The notes under the pieces are model-generated. The model saw only the letters and a list, made by a program, of their open reading frames with translations. It made no database searches and was not told the DNA's origin. A program made the translations under genes and the position numbers. Source: Morganella morganii_D (GTDB taxonomy: Bacteria; Pseudomonadota; Gammaproteobacteria; Enterobacterales; Enterobacteriaceae). From it: DNA of 64,000 bases. This document shows positions 24,091 to 32,973 of this stretch, piece after piece; within the stretch, counting starts at the first letter, position 1, and every line of letters starts with the position of its first letter. The stretch covers positions 1,364,001 through 1,428,000 of the forward strand of contig CP173058.1 in NCBI GenBank assembly GCA_044772875.1, given 5' to 3'.

Positions 24091-25254
24091 ATGAATGAAC
24101 AGCTTAGCAAACCTGAACCTGCACTGAAGAAAGGCAAAAAATCCGTCGCACTGTCCGGTGTCGCTGCCGGCAATACTGCACTCTGTACTGTGGGGATTAA
24201 TGGGAACGACCTGCATTACCGCGGTTATGACATTCTGGATTTAGCCACACAATGTGATTTTGAAGAAGTCGCTCACCTTCTGATCCATGAAAAATTACCG
24301 AATGCGGCAGAACTGGCGGCCTACAAGGCCAAACTGAAATCACTGCGCGGCCTGCCGCACAGTGTGAAGAAAGCCCTGGAAGCACTGCCGGCCTCCGCTC
24401 ACCCTATGGATGTGCTGCGTACAGGCGTTTCCATTATGGGTTGCGTCCTGCCGGAGAAAGAGGATCATCCGTTATCCGGTGCCCGTGATATTGCTGATCG
24501 CCTGCTCTCTTCCCTGACCTCCATGCTGCTTTACTGGTATCACTACGCATTTAATGATCGCCGCATTGATACCGAAACCGATGACGACACCTGCGGCGGC
24601 CATTTTCTGCATCTGCTGCACGGCAAAAAACCGTCTGATAACCGGGTGCGTTTTATGAACTCCTCGTTCATTCTTTATGCAGAACATGAGTTTAACGCTT
24701 CCACTTTTGCTGCCCGTGTTATTGCCGGAACCGGAACCGATTTCTACTCCCCGATCACCGGTGCGATCGCCGCGCTGCGCGGACCGAAACACGGCGGTGC
24801 CAACGAGGTATCACTGGAGATCCAGAAACGTTACAGCTCACCGGATGAAGCTCAGGCCGATATTCTCGCCCGCCTCACCCGCAGTGAAGTGGTAATGGGC
24901 TTCGGTCACCCGGTATATACCATTGCAGACCCGCGTCACCAGGTTATCAAAGCGATTTCCCGCGAGTTATCCGAAGAAGCGAAAGATTTCCGCCTGTTTG
25001 ATATCGCGGATCGCATTGAATCTGTGATGTCACAGCACAAGAAGATGTTCCCTAACCTCGACTGGTTCTCAGCAGTGGCGTATCACCTGATGGGGGTGCC
25101 GACTGCCATGTTTACCCCGATTTTTGTTATCGCCCGTTCCGCAGGCTGGGCTGCACACATCATTGAACAGCGTCTGGATAATAAAATTATTCGTCCGTCC
25201 GCCAATTACACCGGACCGGAAAACCAGACCTTCGTACCACTTAAAGCGCGCTAA
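24091..25254 (+). CDS. prpC: 2-methylcitrate synthase PrpC
   Basis: 387 residues of the citrate synthase family. It condenses propionyl-CoA and oxaloacetate to 2-methylcitrate. Catalytic residues lie in LYAEHEFNASTF (His), GPKHGGANEVSLE (His) and the C-terminal VAYHLMGVPTAMFTP region, with GFGHPVYTIADPR for substrate binding. Size agrees with E. coli PrpC (389). It follows prpB after 60 bases, with AAGGA 8 bases before the ATG. Confidence 0.96.
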   Translation: MNEQLSKPEPALKKGKKSVALSGVAAGNTALCTVGINGNDLHYRGYDILDLATQCDFEEVAHLLIHEKLPNAAELAAYKAKLKSLRGLPHSVKKALEALPASAHPMDVLRTGVSIMGCVLPEKEDHPLSGARDIADRLLSSLTSMLLYWYHYAFNDRRIDTETDDDTCGGHFLHLLHGKKPSDNRVRFMNSSFILYAEHEFNASTFAARVIAGTGTDFYSPITGAIAALRGPKHGGANEVSLEIQKRYSSPDEAQADILARLTRSEVVMGFGHPVYTIADPRHQVIKAISRELSEEAKDFRLFDIADRIESVMSQHKKMFPNLDWFSAVAYHLMGVPTAMFTPIFVIARSAGWAAHIIEQRLDNKIIRPSANYTGPENQTFVPLKAR

Positions 25255-25280
25255 TTATTGATTAAAAAGGAAGATAAAGT

Positions 25281-26732
25281 ATGTCAGCATCTTTTACCCC
25301 GCAGCATCAGGAGTACGACAAGGTCATTCAGGACATCACCGATTATGTTCTGAATATGGAGATCAGCAGTGATCGTGCTTATGACACCGCGTATTACTGT
25401 TTCCTGGACACCCTGGGCTGCGGTCTGGAAGCCCTGGAATATCCGGCGTGCAAAAAAATGCTCGGCCCTGTCGTGCCGGGAACCATTGTCCCGAACGGCG
25501 CCAAAGTCCCGGGAACACAATTTCAGCTGGACCCGGTTCAGGCTGCATTCAACATCGGTGCTATGATCCGCTGGCTGGATTTCAACGATACCTGGCTGGC
25601 TGCGGAATGGGGCCATCCTTCTGATAACCTCGGCGGTATACTGGCTGTCGCAGACTGGTTATCCCGTGAAGCCATTGCCAAAGGTAAAGCACCGCTGCCG
25701 CTGAAACGCGTGCTGACCGCCATGATCAAAGCCCACGAAATTCAGGGCTGTCTGGCACTGGAAAACTCGTTTAACAAGGTCGGTCTCGACCACGTTGTGC
25801 TGGTGAAAGTTGCATCCACCGCCGTTGTCGGCGAAATGCTGGGGCTGGGTCGTGAGCAGTTATTAAGCGCGGTTTCTCATGCGTGGGTGGATGGCCAGTC
25901 TCTGCGTACCTACCGCCATGCACCGAATACCGGCTCACGTAAATCCTGGGCTGCCGGTGATGCCACATCCCGCGCCGTGCGTCTGGCGCTGTTCGCGCAG
26001 AAAGGCGAGATGGGATATCCGACTGTCCTGACCGCCAAAACCTGGGGTTTTTATGATGTGCTGTTTGACGGCAAGCCGTTTAAATTCCAGCGCGATTACG
26101 GCTCTTATGTGATGGAGAACGTACTGTTCAAGATTTCATTCCCGGCAGAATTCCACTCTCAGACTGCCGTTGAAGCCGCAATGACGCTGCATCACAAACT
26201 GTCGGCACTGGGCAAAACAGCAGATGATATAGAAAAAGTCACTATCCGCACCCACGAAGCCTGTATCCGCATTATCGACAAACATGGCCCGCTGAATAAC
26301 CCGGCTGACCGTGACCACTGTATTCAGTATATGGTGGCAGTGCCGCTGATCTTCGGCCGTCTGACGGCTGCGGATTATGAGGATGGTATCGCGTCAGACA
26401 GCCGTATCGATGCCCTGCGCGCCCGCATTCATTGTGAGGAAGATACCGCTTTTACCCGTGATTACCATGATCCGGAAAAACGCTCTATCGCTAATGCCCT
26501 GACAGTAACTCTGAAAGACGGCACAGTGCTGGATGAAGTTGTGGTGGAATATCCGGTCGGGCACGCCCGCCGCCGTGAGGAAGGTATTCCGCTGCTGCTG
26601 GCGAAATTCCGCACCAATCTGGCGCGGATGTTCCCGGAAACACAGCAGCAGCGCATTCTGAATGCTGCCCGTGATCGTAAAACACTCGAATCCATGTCAG
26701 TCAGCGACTTTATGGATCTGTTTGTTATCTGA
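25281..26732 (+). CDS. prpD: 2-methylcitrate dehydratase PrpD
   Basis: 483 residues, the MmgE/PrpD family length. It dehydrates 2-methylcitrate to 2-methyl-cis-aconitate without an iron-sulfur cluster. Recognisable blocks are FLDTLGCGLEAL, WLDFNDTWLAAEWGHPSDNL, SHAWVDGQSLRTYRHAPNTG (basic active-site region), KISFPAEFHSQTAVEAAM and DHCIQYMVAVPLIFG. It ends the operon; no propionyl-CoA synthetase gene prpE follows, so propionate must be activated by another enzyme. Methylaconitate hydration could use acnA or acnB. Confidence 0.96.
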   Translation: MSASFTPQHQEYDKVIQDITDYVLNMEISSDRAYDTAYYCFLDTLGCGLEALEYPACKKMLGPVVPGTIVPNGAKVPGTQFQLDPVQAAFNIGAMIRWLDFNDTWLAAEWGHPSDNLGGILAVADWLSREAIAKGKAPLPLKRVLTAMIKAHEIQGCLALENSFNKVGLDHVVLVKVASTAVVGEMLGLGREQLLSAVSHAWVDGQSLRTYRHAPNTGSRKSWAAGDATSRAVRLALFAQKGEMGYPTVLTAKTWGFYDVLFDGKPFKFQRDYGSYVMENVLFKISFPAEFHSQTAVEAAMTLHHKLSALGKTADDIEKVTIRTHEACIRIIDKHGPLNNPADRDHCIQYMVAVPLIFGRLTAADYEDGIASDSRIDALRARIHCEEDTAFTRDYHDPEKRSIANALTVTLKDGTVLDEVVVEYPVGHARRREEGIPLLLAKFRTNLARMFPETQQQRILNAARDRKTLESMSVSDFMDLFVI

Positions 26733-26758
26733 TTTCTCTGCCCGGCAACGCAGAAAAA

Positions 26759-26790
26759 CGAAGCGGATACTCCGGTATCCGCTTTCTGTT
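26759..26790. terminator. Bidirectional terminator between prpD and the Gfa-like gene
   Basis: Perfect stem AAGCGGATAC / GTATCCGCTT with loop TCCG; T-rich on the plus side and A-rich before it, serving two convergent genes. Confidence 0.85.
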
Positions 26791-27198
26791 TTATTCAGCC
26801 TCAAACATCGCCAGAATATCCTGCTCTGTCAGCATCGGCGTTTTTTCCGCAAAATTGTAATATGCCGGTTTATTGTCAGTGTAAATCTGCATCGCCAGGC
26901 GGGACTCTTTCGTCTCCCCCAGCAGTGCCGCAGACACATAATACTGATCCGCCGGTTTCAGATAATAGAACAGATGTGTCCCGCATTCGCGGCAAAAGCA
27001 ACGCTCGGCCCACTCCGAGGAGTGATAACGGGTGATATATTCCTCACCACCCAGGGTGACACTACTGCCGCAATCCACGGACATAAAAGGTGCACCATTC
27101 CATTTTCTGCACATGCCGCAATGGCAGACAGCGACATCATGCACTGGCTGCGGCACAGATACTGTCACTCTGCCACATAAACATTGACCCTGAACCAT
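26791..27198 (-). CDS. Gfa-like (DUF636) zinc protein
   Basis: 135 residues of the glutathione-dependent formaldehyde-activating enzyme-like family. Zinc cysteines are at QCLCGRV, VCHCGMCRKWNGA and CFCRECGTHLFYY, all present. Members include S-hydroxymethylglutathione synthase-like proteins, but most, including this short type, have no proven reaction. AGGAG about 8 bases before the ATG at 27198 fixes the start; an in-frame start 40 codons upstream lacks one. Single gene, convergent with prpD. Confidence 0.85.
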   Translation of the reverse strand: MVQGQCLCGRVTVSVPQPVHDVAVCHCGMCRKWNGAPFMSVDCGSSVTLGGEEYITRYHSSEWAERCFCRECGTHLFYYLKPADQYYVSAALLGETKESRLAMQIYTDNKPAYYNFAEKTPMLTEQDILAMFEAE

Positions 27199-27396
27199 TT
27201 TTTGTCTCCTGTAAATAATCAGGTTGTTAGTGATTAACTTCAGTGTTTTTCTGTGATGAAAACTGGAAAACGGAATCTGTAACCCGCTTTCTGTCATGCA
27301 GACACGATACACTATCACGATATTACCACCGGTATTATATCGCCATGGTTATTATTATTTTTCCGGGGATCCCCGCTGACAGAATCGGAGTAAGTG

Positions 27397-28146
27397 ATGA
27401 TTGTTTTGATTACAGGTGCAACCGCAGGTTTTGGTGAGGCATTTGCCCGTAAATTTATTGAGAATGGTCATACGGTTATCGGTACCGGCCGCCGTATTGA
27501 ACGCCTGGCGAAACTGCAAAAAGAGTTAGGAAGCAAATTTTTTCCGCTGGCGCTGGATATGACAGACAGCCCGGCAGTCGACAATGTGATTAATTCACTG
27601 CCTGAATCCCTGCGCGAAATCGATGTACTGGTAAATAACGCCGGTCTGGCACTGGGCATGGAAACCGTTGATAAAGGCAATCCGGCGGAGTGGGATGTGG
27701 TGGTGGACACCAATATCAAGGGACTGCTGCATATGACCCGCGCTATTCTGCCGGGTATGGTTGAAAGAAACCGGGGTCATATCATTAATTTAGGCTCAAC
27801 CGCCGGGTCATGGCCGTATGCCGGTGGTAACGTTTATTGCGGAACCAAAGCCTTTGTTCGTCAGTTCAGTCTGGCGCTGCGCGCGGACCTGTCCGGTAAA
27901 AAAATTCGTGTGACAGACATTGAGCCGGGTATGGTCGGCGGTACTGAGTTCTCCGGTATCCGCTATCGCGGAGATGAGGAAAAAGCCGCAAATACCTATA
28001 AAAATACCGATCCGCTGATGCCGGATGATATTGCGGAAGCCGTTTTCTGGGTTGCAGCATTGCCGCCGCACGTAAATATCAATACTATGGAAATGATGCC
28101 GGTCTGTCAGTCATTCGCCGGGCTGAGTGTGCACCGCGAAGGCTGA
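27397..28146 (+). CDS. ydfG: NADP-dependent 3-hydroxy acid/serine dehydrogenase YdfG (SDR)
   Basis: 249 residues, nearly co-linear with E. coli YdfG, a short-chain dehydrogenase that oxidises L-allo-threonine, serine and 3-hydroxy acids and reduces malonic semialdehyde. The Rossmann motif is TGATAGFGEAFARKF (TGxxxGxG), followed by VLVNNAGLALG. The catalytic serine and Tyr-x-x-x-Lys lie in GSTAGSWPYAGGNVYCGTKA. The C-terminus INTMEMMPVCQSFAGLSVHR is the YdfG signature. The ATG at 27397 is preferred over GTG at 27394 by GGAG spacing (6 bases) and family N-terminus. Confidence 0.95.
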   Translation: MIVLITGATAGFGEAFARKFIENGHTVIGTGRRIERLAKLQKELGSKFFPLALDMTDSPAVDNVINSLPESLREIDVLVNNAGLALGMETVDKGNPAEWDVVVDTNIKGLLHMTRAILPGMVERNRGHIINLGSTAGSWPYAGGNVYCGTKAFVRQFSLALRADLSGKKIRVTDIEPGMVGGTEFSGIRYRGDEEKAANTYKNTDPLMPDDIAEAVFWVAALPPHVNINTMEMMPVCQSFAGLSVHREG

Positions 28147-28180
28147 AACCACCACAAAAGATAAGCCGGCATCCGTATAA

Positions 28181-28206
28181 TCAGGTAATTTTCTTAAATT
28201 ACCTGA
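28181..28206. other. Perfect inverted repeat between ydfG and ynfB
   Basis: TCAGGTAATTT (28181-28191) and AAATTACCTGA (28196-28206) around a 4-base loop. No T-run follows. It could be a weak terminator for ydfG or an operator before ynfB. Confidence 0.5.
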
Positions 28207-28314
28207 AATTATCGCCAAAAAACGTTGTCTTTTATTGGTGCATAAATACACTTTGCTATAATGCTTACGATCAGAATGACGTTTGCAGGTTTGAACTTTG
28301 AGGAAAACACGACA

Positions 28315-28680
28315 ATGACTAATTCCATGCTCAGAAAGTGGTTTATCGCGACCGCCTTTGCTGCACCTTTCATGTTCGCAGCTCATGCCGGGGCTGCCAC
28401 GACAAATTGCAGCCCGGGCAGCACTTGTGTTATCAGCGGCGGCGATACTGCGCTTGAAAAAGAGAGAGCACGTCAGGAAAAAGAGCAATGGGATGATACC
28501 CGCTCTCTGCGTCAGAAGATCAACCGCCGTGCTGAAAAAGAGTTCGACAAAGTTGACCGTGCTATTGATACTGAAGATGCATGCTTAAAAAGTTCGGTTG
28601 TTACCGCTTATTGGGAACCTAATACGCTTCGCTGCCTTGATGCAAATACGGGGCGTGAAGTTTCTACTGGCTGGAAATAA
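28315..28680 (+). CDS. ynfB: YnfB family (DUF1283) periplasmic protein
   Basis: 121 residues with a signal peptide (about 1-28, ending AHAGA). The mature part SGGDTALEKERARQEKEQWD, DTRSLRQKINRRAEKEFDK and the ending AYWEPNTLRCLDANTGR match E. coli YnfB. The middle is a charged helix; three or four cysteines may form disulfides. No function is known. GAGGA 10 bases before the ATG at 28315 supports this start. It is followed closely by ynfD and may share its transcript. Confidence 0.9.
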   Translation: MTNSMLRKWFIATAFAAPFMFAAHAGAATTNCSPGSTCVISGGDTALEKERARQEKEQWDDTRSLRQKINRRAEKEFDKVDRAIDTEDACLKSSVVTAYWEPNTLRCLDANTGREVSTGWK

Positions 28681-28699
28681 ATATATTTAAGGATAAATG

Positions 28700-28933
28700 A
28701 TGAAAAAACTGATTACGCTCAGTGCTGTTCTCTTTGCCGTTGTACCTGTTATGGCGCAGGCATCATGTGAAAGTGTGACTGAAGAAATTTCGCAGAAAAT
28801 CATCAGTAATGGTGTTCCTGCTGACGGTTTTACACTGACTGTGGTTCCGGCTGAAGAAGCGGCCCGGGCAGAAGGCCAGATTGTGGGTAACTGCGACAAT
28901 GAAACTCAGAATATTATTTATCTGCGTAAATAA
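28700..28933 (+). CDS. ynfD: YnfD family (DUF1161) small exported protein
   Basis: 77 residues: signal peptide MKKLITLSAVLFAVVPVMAQ, then a mature part with two cysteines (SCESVTEEISQKIISNGVP and GQIVGNCDNETQNIIYLRK). The layout fits DUF1161, as in E. coli YnfD. AAGGA lies 6 bases before the ATG at 28700; the ATG just before it (28697) is the alternative. It lies 19 bases after ynfB. Function unknown. Confidence 0.85.
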   Translation: MKKLITLSAVLFAVVPVMAQASCESVTEEISQKIISNGVPADGFTLTVVPAEEAARAEGQIVGNCDNETQNIIYLRK

Positions 28934-28960
28934 TAACCCTCTATCAGGTTTTGACCATGA

Positions 28961-28990
28961 AAAAGGGCTGATAAATCAGCCCTTTTGTAT
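28961..28990. terminator. Terminator between ynfD and bioD2
   Basis: Perfect stem AAAAGGGCTGA / TCAGCCCTTTT with a 4-base loop. A and T flanks suit both convergent transcripts. Confidence 0.88.
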
Positions 28991-29004
28991 TTTCGACCGA
29001 AAAC

Positions 29005-29694
29005 TCAGGACGCCGTTAACGCCTCACCCCAGAGCATCTCAATCTGTTCTGCGTTGAGATAATGCGACAATTCCCGCTCTTCCGGGCGCAGCAGATACGG
29101 AATTTCGCCCAGCAGGGGTGCCGGTATATGTGTCAGTAAGCGATCCATAACCTGGGCGTAGTGTGATAACCCCGGATTTATCCGGTTTGCAATCCAGCCG
29201 ATAATTTCCAGACCATCATTTTTAATAGCTTCGGCAGTTAATAATGCATGGTTCACACAGCCGGACTGGATCCCTACTACCAGAATCACCGGCAATTTCT
29301 CTTTTTTCACCCAATCGGATAAAAAAGTGTCGTTATTCAGTAAATAACGCCATCCGCCGTTCCCTTCCACCACAACCTGATCCGCCAGATGACTTAATTT
29401 TTCCAGACCCTGCGATAACGCAGGAAACTGAACTTCAGTGGTCGTCTGACCATAATTACTTTCCAGCATCACCGGATTGATATCCTGATAAGAAACATCA
29501 ACAGATGATGAGTCATGCAGGATCATTGCATCACGGTTACGTTTGCCGTTAAGTGTGTCGTGGTATTCTGTCGCGATTGGTTTATAGCCAACAACAGATT
29601 TACCCAGGCGGTTGATGGCTTGCATTAAAGCCCGCGTCGCAACAGTTTTACCGATATTCGTATCTGTGCCGGTTATAAACAAGCGCCTTAACAT
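29005..29694 (-). CDS. bioD2: Dethiobiotin synthetase paralogue BioD2 (YnfK)
   Basis: 229 residues. ATP-dependent carboxylase fold with the P-loop GTDTNIGKT at the N-terminus, GYKPIATE, VVEGNGGWRYLL and the base-recognition ANRINP. The ADGL.. switch regions are weaker than in BioD1. It matches E. coli YnfK, which sits beside mlc just as here and is a functional backup for dethiobiotin formation. No other biotin genes are nearby, consistent with the paralogue. Confidence 0.92.
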   Translation of the reverse strand: MLRRLFITGTDTNIGKTVATRALMQAINRLGKSVVGYKPIATEYHDTLNGKRNRDAMILHDSSSVDVSYQDINPVMLESNYGQTTTEVQFPALSQGLEKLSHLADQVVVEGNGGWRYLLNNDTFLSDWVKKEKLPVILVVGIQSGCVNHALLTAEAIKNDGLEIIGWIANRINPGLSHYAQVMDRLLTHIPAPLLGEIPYLLRPEERELSHYLNAEQIEMLWGEALTAS

Positions 29695-29869
29695 AGATGT
29701 TTTTCCGTTATATCAAGAGGTGCGTATCAAAATTGATAACGGGAGCAGTGTAAAACATCCGGTTTATATCAGGCTTGCGCCAGCGCAATTTTTTGCGAAA
29801 ATCCTGTTTTCATAAACAAATCCCTGCCATTAATTTGTTTTATGTCAAAGACAGACACTACAGAATTAT

Positions 29870-31069
29870 TTAACCATCCATCAGTTTGATGAGAAGCGAA
29901 CCGTTATACAACGCCTCTTTGATTAACGCTGCACCGGGTAATGTACCGCAATTGTTAAATTCACATGAAGTCATTGTCAGTTTCCGGCTGAATGCCGGTA
30001 AGGCGCGTTGTGTAATCCGGGCACTGATAGCGGGAAACAGAACAGATGATGCAGGGTTTAATGGTGAACCAATCAGAATAATCTCCGGATTAAAGATATT
30101 GACCATCACCGCGGCAATATCCCCGATATTCTGCCCCACCTGCTCTATCAGTTCACAGGCAGCCATATTACCGTCCAGCACCGCACGGCATAACATCCCG
30201 GTAGTCAGCGGTTGTCCCTCCGGAGCGTCCAGAAACTGAGCCGCCGTTTCCAGCACATGATGTAAACCAATTTCAGTTTCCAGGCAACCGTGGTTACCGC
30301 AGTTACAGTGTTTGCCCTGAGGATTGATTTGAGTATGACCGATTTCCGCCGTACTGTGACTACCGGCATGCAACAGCGCACCGTCGGTAATAATGGCAGC
30401 ACCGACATTTTCATCAATCACTAATTGGATAATATTTTTGCACTCTTTCGCCGCACCAAAAAAATATTCAGCCAGAGACCAGGCTGAAATACCGTGCTGG
30501 AGGAATACCGGCATCCCGGTGTGCTGATAAAGAATTTCCGCTACCGGTAGATCCGTCAGCTGATAGTACGGGGAATGGCGGATAATACCGTTTGCCGGAT
30601 CAACAATCGCATCCGTGGTAATTGCAATCGCAGTGAGCCGCTCGGTTATCTGGTGATTACGGGAAAAGAAAGCATCGACCTGTGCCAGAAAAGGTGTAAC
30701 GAAATCCCGGTTATCCGCCGGAAATTCAATAATATCTTCAGCCAGCAATTTCCCGCTCAGTTCCCGCAGAGCAAAAACCAACTCGCCCCGGTTAATACGG
30801 ATACATAAAAAATGCCAGCCATCACAATTCGTTTTCAGCCCCACCGCCGGACGGCCCCGAAATCCCAGCCCCGGAAACTCCGTTTCTTTTACCAAATGCG
30901 CGTCCATCAGTTCACGGGTGATTTTGGTAATACTCGCCGGCGCCAGCTGTGCTTTTTTCGAGAGTGAAATGCGGGAAATTGGCCCTTCGCGATCAATATA
31001 ACGGTACACAACTCCCATATTGGTTTGTTTTATATGGTCAATATGTCCGGGCTGTGCTGAAGATTTCAC
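29870..31069 (-). CDS. mlc: ROK-family repressor Mlc
   Basis: 399 residues. The N-terminal winged helix covers about 1-80 (QPGHIDHIKQTNMGVVYRYI, AQLAPASITKITRELMDAHL). The ROK domain has the zinc site GHTQINPQGKHCNCGNHGCLE and the C-terminal helix GAALIKEALYNGSLLIKLM that meets EIIB of the glucose transporter. Mlc represses ptsG, manXYZ, ptsHI and malT and is titrated by unphosphorylated PtsG. GTG at 31069 gives the same N-terminal spacing as E. coli Mlc (five residues before QPGHID); a TTG one codon upstream is possible. Gene order bioD2-mlc-ynfL-ynfM follows E. coli. Confidence 0.93.
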   Translation of the reverse strand: MKSSAQPGHIDHIKQTNMGVVYRYIDREGPISRISLSKKAQLAPASITKITRELMDAHLVKETEFPGLGFRGRPAVGLKTNCDGWHFLCIRINRGELVFALRELSGKLLAEDIIEFPADNRDFVTPFLAQVDAFFSRNHQITERLTAIAITTDAIVDPANGIIRHSPYYQLTDLPVAEILYQHTGMPVFLQHGISAWSLAEYFFGAAKECKNIIQLVIDENVGAAIITDGALLHAGSHSTAEIGHTQINPQGKHCNCGNHGCLETEIGLHHVLETAAQFLDAPEGQPLTTGMLCRAVLDGNMAACELIEQVGQNIGDIAAVMVNIFNPEIILIGSPLNPASSVLFPAISARITQRALPAFSRKLTMTSCEFNNCGTLPGAALIKEALYNGSLLIKLMDG

Positions 31070-31167
31070 CAATAATAATCCTGAGTTTATGATGCTAAGA
31101 TATTAATTATCCGAATAAATACGTGCTTAGTAAGTGGTTTCACACAAAACTGTGAAATGATTCACAG

Positions 31168-31938
31168 TCAGGGTAAAAAAGCAGAACGATAAACCACAAT
31201 TCCTTTTTTATTGTGCAGATATGCCAGCAATGGTGAATCAATCACCCGCTGTTCATTCCGTTTTGATGATGCATTGCGTAAGAACACCCCGGACGGGGTA
31301 CGGATAATGACGCCGGCATGAGACACATCCAGCCCGGGGCTGGCGGAATAAATACCGATATAATCACCGGTCTGCAACTGTGAAAGCACGACGGGTGTCA
31401 GTGAAGAAACCGGCAGCCAGGCAATATCCCGGGCCGTAACCGGAATATCAGGGATATAACGTGAGCCGTTCTTCTTCTGGTTCAGCATCTTATGTGTCAC
31501 GCGATAATCCGGCGAAAGTTGCTGGGTAATATCCTGAGCAACAGGCCGTGGTTCACTGACCCAATCAGACAGAAAATGACGGCGCTGATAATAATTCACT
31601 TCCCCGTTTTTATAGCGGATATGTGCCAGTCTGTTCCTGAAATCCTGCTGCTGCGGGCTGCGTTTCAGTGCCTCTGTATAATCCAGAAAGGTAAAGCAGT
31701 CGAGGGCATTCAGATCAGCCACCAGAATTTCCGGTGATTCCGGTGAACCGATCAACTGACCGGCACGGTAAGGCACACCGAGAAACTGCCCGGTCAGTGC
31801 AGTGATATTTTCAGCCGCAATTTTGCGTGAACCATCAGGTTGATAAAAATGGCTGAGCGATACCGCTGCACCCGCTGTACCTGTATATAAAATAAAAAGA
31901 AATGCCGTAACAGCAAAAAACCGGTATCGCCGGAACAT
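31168..31938 (-). CDS. Exported DUF1460 protein (NlpC/P60-like amidase fold)
   Basis: 256 residues with a signal peptide (about 1-24, ending TAGAA). DUF1460 structures have a papain-like fold related to cell-wall peptidases and N-acetylmuramoyl-L-alanine amidases. The likely nucleophile is Cys81 in LNALDCFTFLDYTEALKR, with His207 in GLDVSHAGVIIRTPSG; both motifs are intact. It probably cuts peptidoglycan or its fragments in the periplasm. AGGAG about 7 bases before the ATG. It lies 26 bases behind ynfL on the same strand, between mlc and ynfL, where E. coli has no gene, so it is an insertion into a conserved block. Confidence 0.85.
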   Translation of the reverse strand: MFRRYRFFAVTAFLFILYTGTAGAAVSLSHFYQPDGSRKIAAENITALTGQFLGVPYRAGQLIGSPESPEILVADLNALDCFTFLDYTEALKRSPQQQDFRNRLAHIRYKNGEVNYYQRRHFLSDWVSEPRPVAQDITQQLSPDYRVTHKMLNQKKNGSRYIPDIPVTARDIAWLPVSSLTPVVLSQLQTGDYIGIYSASPGLDVSHAGVIIRTPSGVFLRNASSKRNEQRVIDSPLLAYLHNKKGIVVYRSAFLP

Positions 31939-31964
31939 CTGAACTCCTGATAACCAGATTCCGC

Positions 31965-32864
31965 TCAGCGGAACACATTATTTTTCAGCATCGCAATCAA
32001 CCGCTGACCAGCCGGAGACAGTGTATTATGCTTATGATACACCAGCCAGACTTCAGAAAATGCCTGATTTTCAGCCAAATGAATGTAACGGACACCATCC
32101 ACTTTCATACGGGTGAACGACTCCGTCACCAGTGAAACACCTAAACCGGCAGAAACCAACCCCAGAATAGTCATTGCTTCACCCGCTTCCTGGGCTATCA
32201 CCGGTGTGACACCCGCATTTTTCAGCAGATTAATAATCTCATCATACAGTGCTGTCCCCACATCCCGTTCAAAGAAAACCAATGGTACGCCACTCAGCAT
32301 CTCCAGGGAAATACCCGTTTTGAGGTATTTCATCAGCGGATGATCATCATAGACCGCAAGCATAAACCGCTCCTTAAAGAGCAGTTCGTGGATCAGGTTA
32401 TCCGGTAGCTGCGTGTTGCGCATTACACCAAAGTCAATCCTGCCGCTCAGCAGCGGATTAATCTGCTGTTTGGTATTCATCTGATGCATATGAATAGCCA
32501 CATCCGGGTACATTTCACGGTACTGGCGAAACGTGGCCGTGATATGGCGCATAAAAGGTGTCGTTGAAGTAAACCCGACAGATACCTCACCCAACTCCCC
32601 GCGATCCATTCTGGCCGCTTTTTCAACCGCGGCTTCTACCTGAGTGCGGATTTGATAAGCTTCACGCAGAAACATTTCTCCTGCCGGGGTAAGGCTGACA
32701 TTCCGGTTGTTCCGTGCCAGTAATTTAGCCGGAATTGCATTTTCAAGCGCCTGAATTTGCTGACTGAGCGGGGGCTGGGAGATATTAAGACGCTCCGCCG
32801 CCCGCCCGAAATGCAGCTCTTCAGCGACCGCGATAAAATAACGCAGATGGCGGAATTCGATCAT
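31965..32864 (-). CDS. ynfL: LysR-family regulator YnfL
   Basis: 299 residues. The HTH is at 1-60 (MIEFRHLRYFIAVAEELHFG, RAAERLNISQPPLSQQIQAL), with LTPAGEMFLREA after it and a ligand domain (VSVGFTSTTPFMRHITATF, RIDFGVMRN, GLVSAGLGVSLVTESF). It belongs to the BenM/CatM-like branch by the L-x-x-S-Q-P-P-L-S-Q-Q helix. It lies divergent from ynfM as in E. coli, so it probably controls that exporter and perhaps the DUF1460 gene behind it. The inducer is unknown. Confidence 0.92.
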   Translation of the reverse strand: MIEFRHLRYFIAVAEELHFGRAAERLNISQPPLSQQIQALENAIPAKLLARNNRNVSLTPAGEMFLREAYQIRTQVEAAVEKAARMDRGELGEVSVGFTSTTPFMRHITATFRQYREMYPDVAIHMHQMNTKQQINPLLSGRIDFGVMRNTQLPDNLIHELLFKERFMLAVYDDHPLMKYLKTGISLEMLSGVPLVFFERDVGTALYDEIINLLKNAGVTPVIAQEAGEAMTILGLVSAGLGVSLVTESFTRMKVDGVRYIHLAENQAFSEVWLVYHKHNTLSPAGQRLIAMLKNNVFR

Positions 32865-32973
32865 TATCCCCTCATTGAGTCGTAAAAAGTATCAATCAAG
32901 AGTATTAATATATTAGACAAAATACCAGCATCTTTTTATGCTCTCTATTATTACCAAATGCTGAGATAAGTGT

